From: Argentina anserina
Lineage: Eukaryota > Streptophyta > Magnoliopsida > Rosales > Rosaceae
DNA length: 64,000 nt
Reading direction: 5' to 3'
NCBI RefSeq assembly: GCF_933775445.1
Contig: NC_065878.1
Coordinates: forward strand, 24,068,395 to 24,132,394
Numbering within the stretch: the stretch's first letter is position 1; every line of letters begins with the position of its first letter. Both the position numbers and the translations under genes were made by a program. This document shows positions 35,765 to 46,958 of the stretch, in pieces. Below the pieces are notes generated by a model that ran no database searches, was not told where the DNA came from, and was given only the letters and a program-made list of their open reading frames with translations.

Positions 35765-36181
35765 TTATTTACAGATTCAAGGACAGTGATGGCTATTCTT
35801 GGTAAGCTTCTGTTCTTCCAATCATGAACTTTATGGGCAGCTTTTGATTTCTATACAGAGTCATTTATTTGGCGTGGAAGGATGTTTTAATGCTCCTAAT
35901 GAAGTAGGTTAGAAGTACAGAATAATATAATTACATAAAAAATACAATGCTAATTTAGCTATTTTTTGCTGATACGAAATTATGTACCCGTAGTTTTGAC
36001 CTTGGAGATGAATCATATAATGCAGCATATTGAATACTTCATCTAGTCTGACAAAAAAAAAATCAGATATTCCAGATGTTTGTAAATTCTTTCTCTTTTT
36101 GTCAATGATTTACTCCAACTCTTCCTTGCAGGACCTATTGAAGTGGTTGATGATGTAACCGGTGGACTAAAACTCATGTAA
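34424..36181 (+). CDS. PTH2: Peptidyl-tRNA hydrolase 2 (PTH2/Bit1 type), membrane-anchored
   Basis: Seven exons, 34424-34669, 34749-34807, 34944-35003, 35121-35190, 35351-35420, 35775-35801 (27 bp) and 36132-36181, give 193 residues. The N-terminus MMGLGWVGAILVGAGWLALG is a membrane anchor or organelle signal, then comes a Lys/Asp/Gly-rich linker. The PTH2 domain has [49 protein letters not shown] and VDAGKTQIAPNSRTVMAILGP, ending VTGGLKLM. It releases peptides from peptidyl-tRNA after premature drop-off; the animal Bit1 homologue sits in mitochondria and acts in cell death. Start choice: 34424 or 34427, since the frame extends upstream without a better ATG. It resembles At5g16870 (memory). 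Confidence 0.9.
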
Positions 36182-36842
36182 TTGATTGATTTAAGGGGAA
36201 TTAGTTATCTTGTAAGTGTTTTAAGGACATGAAAGACACTGGAGCTGTGGGAGCTGCAACCTTTGACATTGGGCAGAGTATGCGTACAGTTCAATGTATG
36301 AAGATGCAGTTTAGAAGGGGACAGAACTCCGCATTGAAATTCTTCTATTACCAACTTAGGATGATGATGAAAAAAATTTGAGCTGGATTATTCATTTTTT
36401 ATGAATTTGTAGTACTTTAAGGATTCTTCTCAGGATGTTGCACCTCTAAGGCTCTAATCATGTCTCATATGCCTCACTTGGTAACAAATTGAACAGTCTT
36501 TTTGATATAGCAGACAGCATTTTCTCATGGTTATGATGCGTATCTAAGATGTTGTATTATCGTTGTTTAGTTTCTTGTTGTGTTTTTGGATAATGAATTT
36601 GCTAGGGTCAGTTAATGATTGATGAAACCGTGAAAGCCATAGTGGTCTATTTCTCTTCACGCTGTTCCAATTTACCTGATCATGCATATTGAATCTGCAA
36701 CTAAACAGGTGATGAACAATGAGCACAGCACAATTACCATCAAAGGCGTCTGTGGATTGCAGGGTTGCCATGCACTCATGACTCCTCCCTTTGAGAACAA
36801 AAGAATGCACAAGTTATAAACAGCTGATGATAATAAAATGAT
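36182..36842. other. PTH2 3' region
   Basis: This should hold the PTH2 3' UTR for the first 200-300 bp. I see no other feature. Confidence 0.35.
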
Positions 36843-36916
36843 CCTCGCCTGAGAGATTCGAACTCTAACCTCATGTGCTTAGCAGGCACACGCCTTAACC
36901 ACTCGGCCAAAGGGAC
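36843..36916 (-). tRNA. tRNA-Ser(GCU)-like sequence, probably a degenerate copy
   Basis: On the minus strand the D-arm TTGGCCGAGTGGTTAAGGCG, anticodon arm with GCT in CCTGCTAAG, and the T-loop GAGTTCGAATCTC are those of plant tRNA-Ser(GCU). Compared with the remembered consensus, the 5' acceptor strand (GTCCCTT) no longer pairs well with the 3' strand (AGGCGAG), and the long class II variable arm is shortened by about 8 bases. It is likely a pseudo-tRNA or a nuclear relic, although box A and box B look good. Confidence 0.6.
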
Positions 36917-38177
36917 GTTGTTACTTTTCGACTGTTTCTACCTTTTAGATTGTTTACTCTTGGATGCACAGGTCAACCCCCTGATTTCCAAATTGTTAAT
37001 CTATGATGCAGGATAAGGAGGGGGCAAATTAAATCAGAACAATAAAAAGTAAGGAAACGACAAATAATCAAGAAGAATGATTTGAAGATATGTAATTCAC
37101 GTGTTCTAAGGCAAGTAGCAATTACAATATTTAAGAAAATGATGTTTTGAACTTTCGGGTTGCTCGTACAATATTGCATATTTTAATTCGCGAATCGGAT
37201 TAAAACATATTTTGACCAAAATGTCTGTTTGAGACGCATAAAATCTTTTTGGAATGAGAACGACGAGATCTACAAGACTCACTTTAGTGATCCATGTCAA
37301 ATATAAGCCAGAAAATATCAACATTTAGTATTTCATGCTAGTTTTATTTTCCTTTTAGAACTTTTTTATTTAGGTTTTTTGTTTTCTTTTTAAGTTTGAT
37401 TCTTTAGATTTCAATATTAAATTGTGACTCTGATTTTGTTTAGTTGATGCATGTATAAACATCATCTTTATTTGTATTTGGACAACTATTATATCAAAAC
37501 TCATCCTAGTGGATTCCAGAAACTCATGGATTTGAGAAACTCAATTTTATGGATTCAAGTTGATAAATTCAAACGAATTAGTTTTGCTGCATCAATCAAG
37601 TTTTCCGCCGGCCGTAGTCGAAATCGATTCAAATATTCCTTTCAAGTTTGGAAAAATTAAAATATAAGACCGATTCGAAATAGAAAAGGAAAGGTCACCA
37701 ACTACTGGTCAGAACTCAGAACGTGTATTTCCATCATCGAAAAAAAACTACTGGTCAGAAGTCAGAACGTTGTTGAGGCTTCTCAGGCGGTCAAAAGCTC
37801 TTGTTCAACTAATCTACTTTTCCTATAATTAATTATTGGTCGATCAAGTGATTTTGATATCACGTTAGCGACTCCTTTGGATAGAACAACAGTGAAGAGC
37901 TCAAACAAAGTTGTTAGTGACACAAAATGACAAAATAATTTCAATTTGCCATTGTTATTAGACTGAGCTTGTTAATTTTGACTATAAAATGAATTATCAA
38001 TCACAGTCAATCAGTCATGATCATGCATATATCTGCTCAGACGCGTACTTGAGCAAAGCATTATCATGTTACTACTATAATCTACCACACTCTCTAACAT
38101 TTACACATTTGACGTACGTCTACTCAAGTTGTAATTGATCAAAGCGGCTTAGGGTTCATTTGGAATTCCAGCTAGCC
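36917..38177. other. Intergenic stretch between tRNA relic and CML
   Basis: AT-rich DNA without coding signal. A short imperfect direct repeat (ACTACTGGTCAGAA) occurs at about 37698 and 37748. The last 150 bp should be the promoter or leader of the CML gene. Confidence 0.35.
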
Positions 38178-38770
38178 ATGAGTGCGAATCGAAAGCAATC
38201 GGCAGCGCCGAAGCTGGACCATGAGCAGATTGCGGAGCTGCGGGAGATTTTCCGATCGTTTGACAGAAACAACGACGGAAGTTTGACCCCTCTGGAGCTG
38301 GGGTCTCTACTCCAGTCGCTGGGGCAGGAGGCGAGCCATGAGCAGGTGGAGGTCTGATCCAAAAGGCTGATCGTAACGACAACGGACTGGTGGAGTTCTC
38401 CGAGTTCGTGGTGCTGGTTGAGCCTGACCTACTACTACTACAAGGTGGCATGTGTCCGTACAGCGAGGAAATGCTGAGGAACATGTTTGACATGTTCGAT
38501 AGGGACAGTAATGGCTACATCAGCGCGGCGGAGCTCGCGCACTCCATGGCCAAGCTAGGTCATGCGCTTACGGCGGAGGAGCCGATTGGGATGATGGAGG
38601 AGGCCGATACCGATGGAGATGGCCAGATCGATTTTCAGGAGTTTGTGAGGGCCAGTCATCTCGTCGGCCACGTTCTAAAATCGTTGGACATGAAAAAGAT
38701 TATCAAATTTGCTAATGATACTTTAGATTGTGAACTTTCATTTCTGGCGTGCGATGCATGTAATAATTAG
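38178..38770 (+). pseudogene. Calmodulin-like EF-hand gene, frameshifted
   Basis: The ATG at 38178 opens MSANRKQSAAPKLDHEQ, then EF-hand 1 (FDRNNDGSLTPLELG) and stops at 38355-38357 after HEQVEV. The same gene continues in another frame from about 38353 with [18 protein letters not shown] (EF-hand 2), [18 protein letters not shown] (EF-hand 3) and [14 protein letters not shown] (EF-hand 4), ending at 38770. One missing base in the GAGGTCTG context (or two extra) explains it. All four calcium loops keep acidic positions 1, 3, 5 and 12, so the damage is recent or a sequencing error. The family resembles At3g03000 (memory). The C-terminal 30 residues after FVRASHLVG do not match what I remember of the family. 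Confidence 0.8.
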
Positions 38771-39026
38771 CAATAACGTATTTTATCATGTCTTGAAACA
38801 TTTTCCCACGACAACATATAGGTTGAGAAATTAGATGCATCATTTTAGGTTTAACCTATATTGTTGTTCTAAGTGCTCGAATGAATTCAAACCCTGCGTA
38901 GTTCCTATGCCCTTATCAGTCACAAATAATCGACATATATACGTAAGTGGTACTGACCAATTGTTGCTGGATCTTCGATCGATCATCATGTATATATGCA
39001 TGTGTTTTGGTTTTTGTGGATGGTGA

Positions 39027-39113
39027 TCAGTGATTTGCACGATAACGGCTTAGAGGGTCCTATTCCTGAGTTTCTTGGCTCCTTTCCGGATCTAAAGTAA
39101 CTGTAAGCTGATA
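39027..39113 (+). pseudogene. Leucine-rich repeat fragment
   Basis: One LRR-like stretch reads DLHDNGLEGPIPEFLGSF, matching the plant extracellular LRR pattern LxxNxLxGxIPxxLG. It has no flanking repeats, and a stop follows soon after FPDLK. It is a scrap of a receptor-like gene. Up to 40261 nothing else is recognisable except a CATA repeat at 39361-39392. Confidence 0.5.
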
Positions 39114-39360
39114 TATTTTTCATGGATTGCTATTCAGTTCTTAATCAATATGTCAAATTGAACATCGATCTGATGCGTGCCTGCACTGCTGCAGGGATTC
39201 AATGGAACCGTACCTACTTATCAAAGAACACGGATTTGAAACTAGTGTAAGTCCGCCTACCATAAATTACTATGGCAATTAATTATGCAGAGTAGTGAAA
39301 TGTATTGTTTAGATTTTGGCGATGTTACTTGTGAATTAATTAGTTAGTCTGATACATTCA

Positions 39361-39362
39361 CA

Positions 39363-39392
<30 letters not shown>
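39361..39392. repeat. (CATA)n microsatellite
   Basis: Eight CATA units, in the stretch after the LRR scrap. Confidence 0.95.
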
Positions 39393-39394
<2 letters not shown>

Positions 39395-40261
39395 GGGTGA
39401 CTGGTAATTGCCTCTCCGATTGAAGTCCAAATCATTTCCACATCTACTGCCACCAGCAACATGGCCGCCCAGCTGCTGCTTCTACTATTGATGCTGATAC
39501 TGCAAACCATAATTTCAGCTCTCTTCTAGCCTGTGATCAGCTTGTACGGACTCGGCAACTAGTGCGACTCTCCCATTTTTGTTCGAGATGATCATGTTGC
39601 AGCCGCTCATCTTTGTTCTCTCTTTTGGTGTCCCCTAATCAACCGGCCTCCTGATTCAGATTTATCTGCACAATAGCTAGCTAGCTGATAAACTCCTTTT
39701 TTTTTTTGGTTACAGCTGATATACTCCTATTTTGTGCATGCTTCTGCAAATAATAGCTAGTTTTTCTGTGTGTGTAATTGTGTATATTTGACGACTGTCT
39801 GAAGTCTGAACCACTTGAAATGCACATATTCCAAATCTGAACAAAATTAATCAGATCTTCTCCTCTTCATGAGGGCCAGATCTTACTGGCCACTTTTTCA
39901 CATTTTCACTTGAAACGCTATACTCTAAATATCTCTCAACCTTTCTTCAATGTGGCTCTTTGTGAACGCGTTCTAGTTCTAGTTTTCACATTTATAAACC
40001 AAATCGACACATTTATAAACCAAACCAAAAGAAAGAAAATTCATTCATCAATCTTAATCCAATTCTGGAATCATTCAGCGATTCCAGTCGTACAATTCCA
40101 ATTCCAAATGAACCTGGAATGTGTACTACTACAGTACGTACCACATTAATTTTGCAGATGGTGATAACACCATATGCTCCACTAAAGACTACTATAACAA
40201 AACAGAAGATCAAGCTTCCCTCTGTTGGGGTTTCTTACTAGTATATGGAGACTCGATGAGT

Positions 40262-42321
40262 CTAAGAACGGACTTCTACTTTATTGCTTTCCACCTTGAC
40301 GTCTTCTTCTTTAATGCCTTCCGTTTTATTGCCTGGGGCTTGACTGCCAGCTGCTGCGTCATTGCCTTCCGATTGACTGACTTCTGCTTTGATGCCTTCA
40401 GCTTGAATGCCCTCTGCTTTACCGCCTTGAGTGCCTTCTGCTTTACTGCCTTCCGCTTGATTGCTTCCAGCTTTATTGCCGTTTTTATCTTCCTCAGCTA
40501 AAACCTTTTCCTTTGTCTTTTGGCTCACTTCACTTGCTGTCTGGGCAGCTCTAGTATAAGCACCGGCGGCCCATGCACTCCCAGTTAATATGTAACGGTT
40601 GCTCATGAGTGCAGATCCTGCAGTACTGACTGTTTGCCCTGCAGCTGAGTATGCAGACTTTGTCTTCTCAGAAACCTGAAACCTTTCATCCATTTGCTTC
40701 AATTTATCATTTACCATGGTTGTGCTGGCACTAAGTTTCTCTGTAAAACCAATCTTTTGGTCCAATGTAGCAACTGTGGCCGTAGCAGTGGAATATATTT
40801 TGTGCTTCTCATCAAAGGCTTTTGCCTTGCCAATAGTATCTTTTCCCAAGATAAACCCTTTTGCTAACATGCTGCTCACAACATCCTCTGCCTTTCGAGC
40901 AGCAGAATTGGCTTGACCAGCATTTACATTTACTGATGCCTGAGGAGATCATTAAACAATGTTGGAGGCAATTTAAGTTGTATAGCATTCAAGGGAATTG
41001 TAAAGTTGGTGATCAGTAAAGAATGTTACAGCTGGAAGTGTTGATGCCACAGCAGCTGGCAGCTTGTATTCTGCAGCTAATTCTATGGTAACAGGTTGAT
41101 CAACTATAGTCGCTCCCTAGAGACACATCAAAGAAGTCTATATGGATGAGGTGACAAATAAAGTCATGATGAATAATACAGGAGGTTGTAAGGTTTTAGT
41201 ATAATCCAAATATCATATTTCATCCAAATCAGACCAGGTTGCAGCATACGATCCAGATAATCATCAAACTAATAAGCAATTTGCATGCGCAGGACAAACT
41301 ATGATGAAAAGGGGCCGGGGTAGTAAAGAATAAAACAGAAATGCATTGATAAGAGATTCACCGAAAGGAGGATCGATGTGTCTGCTCCGCTGGCATCTTT
41401 AAAGGTAACATATGCAACCTGAGACATCTCACTGTGACTGCAATAACATGCAGATAGAAAGGAGCCAATCTATTAGTCCACGAATGTGATGCATACTCCT
41501 ATTCAGAAACCTGAAAGAGAAAGAATGAAAGGAAGCCAACCTATGTACTTCCACATACTCAATTTCTCCGGAAAAGGAAAAGAATTCTCTTAGATCATGG
41601 TCCGTTGCGCTGAGGGAGACATTGTTAATTTTCACTGTCCTTACCTGTCATGAGGAACAAGAAGCAGCGAGGAATTAGATCACAGTGTGTCCATATCTAT
41701 TATATATGAAAAAGGTCCTCATGTGAAAGGCATAGAAGCCATGTAGCCAAGCAAATGTATCAGAGAAATTAGAATGCTCTGATAACTAGAAAGAACGTTG
41801 TAACGATAACATTTGTATGAAATTTATAGCACCGCACCATCTGCAGAAATGTGGTAATGCTAGAAGCTAAAACTTTCGAATTCCAAGTATTAATGACATT
41901 ATTATAATTTCAAAGATCACGCAACAGGTGATAAATCTATATATAATGGCATTGTTCTTGGAAGAAGCTTTTGCTGTAAGAAATAAGAAAATATGCCATT
42001 GTTTTAGAAAACGCTTATTCCTGATAGATATATTTATATCGGGTGCAAAACTGGATCCAAGCTCAAAGGGAAAATGGGACAAGGCATATAATTTTGCAGA
42101 AGAACATGAGATGAAGCTGTAATGTAATCAAGAACAAATAGCATGCAAAAAACCATCAGAACAGAAAATGAACAAGAACGTACGAGGCGTGAAAAGTGGC
42201 ATCTATATATCGGGTTGAGTCTTGAAGCGTTAAAACAGTGAGACCTCGAATTCGTTAACGATCAATCTAAAAAAGAAAAAGAATAGAACAAGGAATGAGG
42301 ATGAGTAGTAGTCACCTCCAT
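40262..42321 (-). CDS. BPA1: BPA1-like RRM protein (binding partner of ACD11)
   Basis: Five exons, 42321-42316 (only ATG GAG), 41644-41541, 41437-41362, 41116-41030 and 40939-40262, give 316 residues. The N-terminal RRM reads VRTVKINNVSLSATDHDL, REFFSFSGEIEYVEV, VAYVTFKDASGADTSILLSG. The middle is the conserved family block RKAEDVVSSMLAKGFILGKD, KIGFTEKL, FQVSEKTKSA, SNRYILTGSAWAAGAYTRA. The C-terminus (about 245-316) is a low-complexity run of AEG-type repeats rich in Lys, Glu and Gly. BPA1 binds the ceramide-1-phosphate transfer protein ACD11 and dampens ROS-linked cell death; it is thought to be membrane-associated. Exon 1 is inferred from ATG|GT next to AG|GTAAGG and family start. It resembles At5g16840 (memory). 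Confidence 0.87.
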
Positions 42322-42727
42322 CAGATTCAATGCTCGCAGGTTTTGCTCGTGTGTCAGGAACAAGAAGCAGCAGATGCCAGGCCAGGCAGGCTGGTTGGTT
42401 ATTTCAGGAAAGTGGGTTTCGAAGTTTTGGGCTTAAACGAAGTTGGGCCAGTTGGCCCATGAGATGGGGTTTGGCGGGTGGGGAGGGAAGTTTCTTGGTG
42501 CCTTAATAGCAGAGTTTGACTTGTAAATTGAAGTATAGGTGAATTGTGGAAACAGACAATTCAAGACAGAGAGGAAAGCAAGGTGAATTCAAAGCCAAAC
42601 CAACGAAACTTCTCTCTCGTTCTCTCTCTGTCTCTCTGTGGTTGTCCAATTGACGACTTTATCAAATCCAATTCCTTTGCTGTCTGGTTTTGGTGGAGCA
42701 GCAACTCCAACAACAAGGAAAAAAAGC
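42322..42727. promoter_or_regulatory. Head-to-head promoter of BPA1 and SYP2
   Basis: The two start codons are 406 bp apart and diverge. TTGGGCC, TGGCCCA and TTTTGGGCTT motifs lie between 42420 and 42465 (site II type on both strands), suggesting one shared promoter. CT-rich DNA at 42610-42640 is probably the SYP2 leader. Confidence 0.45.
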
Positions 42728-45067
42728 ATGAGTTTTCGAGATCTCGAGTCTGGTCTGCCTCCGCAGCATCAAAGACAATCTCTTTACTCGAAGAAATCGA
42801 ATTCGAATTCTACTTCTAATTTTTATGAGAAGAACAAGGAGGAGGCGGAGCCGTCGCGGTTGGTGGCCGCTGGAATTTTCCAACTGCAAACCGCCGTCTC
42901 CTCCTTTTACCGCCTCGTCAATTCCCTCGGCACCCCTAAAGACACCCTTCAACTCCGTGATAACCTGTCTGTCTTTCTTTTTCAGTTCCATTATTTCCAT
43001 ATGTTTTGTCTTCAATTTTATTTCTTTTTCAACTCCTTGTGATTTGGTTTGCTTTCTGAACTAAGGGGGATGGTTTTAACTTGCAGGCATAAGACAAGGA
43101 CACATATTGGGCAGTTGGTGAAAGACGTCTCAGCTAAACTTAAGCAAGCTAGTGAAACCGATCACCATGCCCAAGTTAGTGTAAGTCTACCCTATCACTC
43201 ACTCAATATAAAGATAACACCGTTTCAAAGTTATGAGCATTTGGATTCTATGTATCGCATCTCTATATAAAGATGTCTTCAAAGTTCATGCTTATAACTG
43301 CAGGTTGTCAAGAAGATTGCTGATGCTAAGCTTGCAAAGAATTTCCAGGCTGCTCTTAAAGATTATCAGAAGGCTCAGAGGCTTGCTGCTGAGAGGGAGA
43401 CCGCATATGCACCTTTTGTTCCTAAACAACTTGTCCCTTCCAGGTAACCCACATTTTACCACACCTCATACGAAATAGGATTCTCATAAATTTTCTGTTG
43501 AAGTACGCCAAGTTAAGTTTACATAATGAGCTTCACTCTATAATCGTCAAATGCCAGTTCCTAGTCCTTAACTATCCAAGTGAAAACTATGATAATATGT
43601 TTACCTCGTTCCTACCTACTTGTTCTCTGTCTTTCATTCCTGATAATCAAATCTTACATCTTTATTTACGTATTTGTTGATGTATGCCTTTCATCATATA
43701 CTATGCAGTTATTCTCCCCAAGAACAAGAGATGAGTTCGGGTAGGAGTCCCAAGCAGCAAGCACTACTTCTAGAATCAGAAAGGTGGGTGAACAAATCTA
43801 TTTACATATGTTAGCAGCTCTTTGCCTGGAGTTGCAGCCTTTTGCTATAGCATGTGAGTGGGGTGAGGCCCTCACACATTGTCAAATATTTTCATTCAGT
43901 TACTGGAAACTGCAGTTGGGGATGGTTTTTTTTTAACAATTAAAAGGCTGTTGGTTTCTTGATATTCATGTCATATTTCGAAATTATTTTAACTCGACCG
44001 TGAAGCCAACCTACAGTATCTTAAAGGATCCAATTTCCTCAATATTTTGTTGGGTGGGTCCTGTTGAGCTGTCTTAATGTTTGTATACATCTCGAGGACA
44101 GAGAGTGCATCTTGTTCCCAGTATTTTAGACGTGCCTTGCAAACCGATTATCTACTATAACTCTATAAGTCATAGATCTTTATAAAGCAACCAGCATTAG
44201 CAATTGAGTCATACATCTTTTATGTGTAGACAAGAAATTTTACTATCAGACAATGAGATTGCATTTAATGAAGCCATTATTGAGGAAAGGGAGCAAGGGA
44301 TCCAAGAAATCCAGCAACAGATCAGTGAGGTTAATGAGATTTTCAAAGATCTAGCTGTCCTAGTTCAAGATCAAGGAGCTCTAATTGGTTAGCCCTGTGC
44401 CTGTTACTCTAGCAATGATTTGTTGTATACTAAGAGTCTGTAGGAGTTTGTGTTCCTTACTTTGCTTGATGTTTTCTTTTCAGATGATTTTAGCTCCAAC
44501 GTTGAAAACTCTCATTCTGCCACTGCACAAGCAGCTTCCCAACTTATGAAAGCATCCAAGCTCCAAAAATCTAATTCGTCACTGGTAATTTTTTTTTATA
44601 GATGCCTTTCTTTGTTGTTTTAATATTTTTATTTTTCTCTCAGTTGTCTATCTCGAGGCCGTTTTCCATGAGTAAGTTGCAATGTCAACTTTCAACTGGA
44701 GGTGATATTGTTTTTGAAGTTTCTGATTCAATTTCAGAAATGCAAAGATATGTACACTTAGTTTGGTGAGATTGATTCATCTGAGGGATAACTGACTAAT
44801 GATTGACAAGAAAATATAGGAGTATTCTGAATTTCTGATTGCTTTTTGGTGGGATGAGCAAATCGCTTATTGGTTATCTATATTGTTGTATGCTTTTTTT
44901 ACTTTGTGTTACTAATAATCAGGTTTTGCTTAAGAAATCATTGCTAATTGCTTGCCTTCTTCCGAATTGAGAAGTAATAAGTTTAAGGATTCTGTATGCA
45001 GACCTGTTTGCTGCTGGTGATATTTGGAGTCATCCTCATGATTGTCATTATAGTTGTTGTTGCTTGA
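42728..45067 (+). CDS. SYP22: Syntaxin of plants, SYP2 class (Qa-SNARE, PEP12/SYP21-22)
   Basis: Seven exons (42728-42966, 43087-43180, 43304-43443, 43709-43783, 44230-44387, 44484-44584, 45002-45067) give 290 residues. It starts [17 protein letters not shown], the SYP2 signature. The Habc bundle follows ([58 protein letters not shown]). The SNARE motif runs about 200-260 ([40 protein letters not shown]), with the zero-layer Gln in LVQDQG. The last 22 residues, encoded by the last exon, are a hydrophobic tail anchor ([20 protein letters not shown]). It mediates fusion at the prevacuolar compartment and vacuole. SYP21 versus SYP22 cannot be settled. It resembles At5g16830 in position (memory). 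Confidence 0.93.
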
Positions 45068-46958
45068 GCAATGCATTTCTATGGGCTCGATAACTGATCC
45101 TACAAGTCCTTGGTGGTGTTTCCTACCAGAGCTCTTGCTGTACAACTTGAACTTGATTTTGAGCTTCACCATCTCGTCCTGGTTTGTATATACTGATAGG
45201 ATGCTCGTTATAATAATTTCAGTTTGTAGTTGGGGTATACAACCCTCTTAGAAAAACTACAGCATACACCATATTCATCCCCCATATGTATCAAAATTTA
45301 TGATCAAGATATTGGAAAATGAGGAACTGTTGCTTTGTCATTATGATTTTAACTGGTACTTTTTCATCGAACCCAATTGTTGAAACCCCTAGATTTCTTG
45401 TTGATAAAGTTAACTGGCGGAGAGAGAGAAAATAAACGACGTCGTTCCTGGGTGAGTCGTCTGAGCCCAAGGAGGAACATCTAGAAGAGACGGGTCACGG
45501 GTAACGTACGAGTCTTTGGCCCAAAAAACCATATTCCTTTTCGTCTGATCATTACTATTATTAAGCCAAGACAGAAACGAAAGAAAGAAGCAAAGGAGTG
45601 CAAAGTCTTCATCTCGGATGTAACATGGGAGCTGAGACAAGTCGAAAAGCGAGAGAGAACTGAGTGGCACGAAAAGCATAAAGCATTCCAAAATCCACAT
45701 TTTAACACCATCACCCAAAACGTCGATTGATTCCCTGAAACGAACAAGATAAAGGCATCCTTGGCATCCATTCCATTCCATCCCTCTTTTAAGGTAAAGG
45801 TATGCGAGATCTCTCCTGGGTTTCTCTTTCTCTCTGTTTTGCCATCATATTATTCCTAAACGTTCATTGCTAGCTATTTCAACGCCCCCTTCATTGTTGA
45901 TCTGGTCATGCCTCTTTGAGTTCTTGCCTTTCCTGCCCCGTTGCTTCAATTCATCGGAAACTTGGTGCATGTATCACCAGAACAGATTTTAACTCCAGTG
46001 ACCCAGATTATGGAAAGCCTATCTTACTCCTGCTCTTATTCTTATCTACACAAATCAACCAGCTCAATTCTTTTCTTTAATTCCATTCCAACTGTTTCTG
46101 TACATTTTGTTGAATATAAATAGTAAATACGAACCTTTTCTGATTCTGGATCAACCCTCATTTGTGTTTTAGATGACATTCATCGTTTGATTCCTACAGG
46201 CCACTTCTAAAGAGCCCCATTCGGTTGTTTAGTCAAGGAGAGCGCCAATCAAGGTAATTTATCATCTCTCTTCCTATATGTTAATAGACTAATAGAGTGT
46301 TAAGTAATCTTGGCAAATTATGTCTTTGAAGTTACCTCCTTGAATATTGTAAACAATGTACCCAACTAGTCCTTCTCGCATCGAGTTTGGGATAAGTATA
46401 TTAATTGTGTGATTTGAAGCATATGACATCTAGAAAGCGAATTCCAATTTTGATGAGTAGCTGAGTCGAAATGTTTCCAGAGAAAGTTCTTTCGTTAGTG
46501 AACTATATTCTAACCAAAGGATTATATTTTAAAACAAATCACTTTAAGGCTAATAACCGTAAAGTTAAATTCTGAAACAATCTAGTGATATGTGAAAATT
46601 CAAAATAACAAGCTAGATGGCATAGATAGAGAAGAGACTAGACAGTTGGAGTCGTGCAGCTTTCTTTATTGGGATGTCTGTGCTCTGTATATCTTGTTGT
46701 GAAATGCAAATGCTTGTATTTTTCAATCTCATGGGCTTCTTGGACATATTAGGTTTCCGAAACTTGTGAATGTCATGATAATGTTTCCAACTGCTATTGC
46801 GTAATTATGTAAATTATTGGAATGCATTTTATCTTTTATACTTGCCAGAAACTATTGCATGGCCTCTGTGGCCTCTGTGGCATAAATGGAAGGAGAAGTT
46901 CATGAGCGAATTCTCCAAGTATATCAAATATTTGCAGGGGATTGACCACGCTGTGCCA
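45068..46958. other. SYP2 3' region and NAA60 5' untranslated region
   Basis: The first 300 bp should be SYP2 3' UTR. From about 45560 on, the promoter and non-coding 5' exons of the acetyltransferase gene are likely; one candidate UTR exon is 46200-46253 (AG before, GT after). The AG at 46935-46936 opens the exon that holds the start codon. No other coding signal. Confidence 0.35.

Noticed and set aside
37690..37770. Short repeat ACTACTGGTCAGAA as element ends
   Set aside because: Two imperfect copies 50 bp apart without inverted partners or target duplication.
46797..46958. Longer NAA60 N-terminus in the same frame
   Set aside because: An AG acceptor at 46935-46936 precedes the exon and the upstream frame starts from a non-ATG codon in likely intron sequence.
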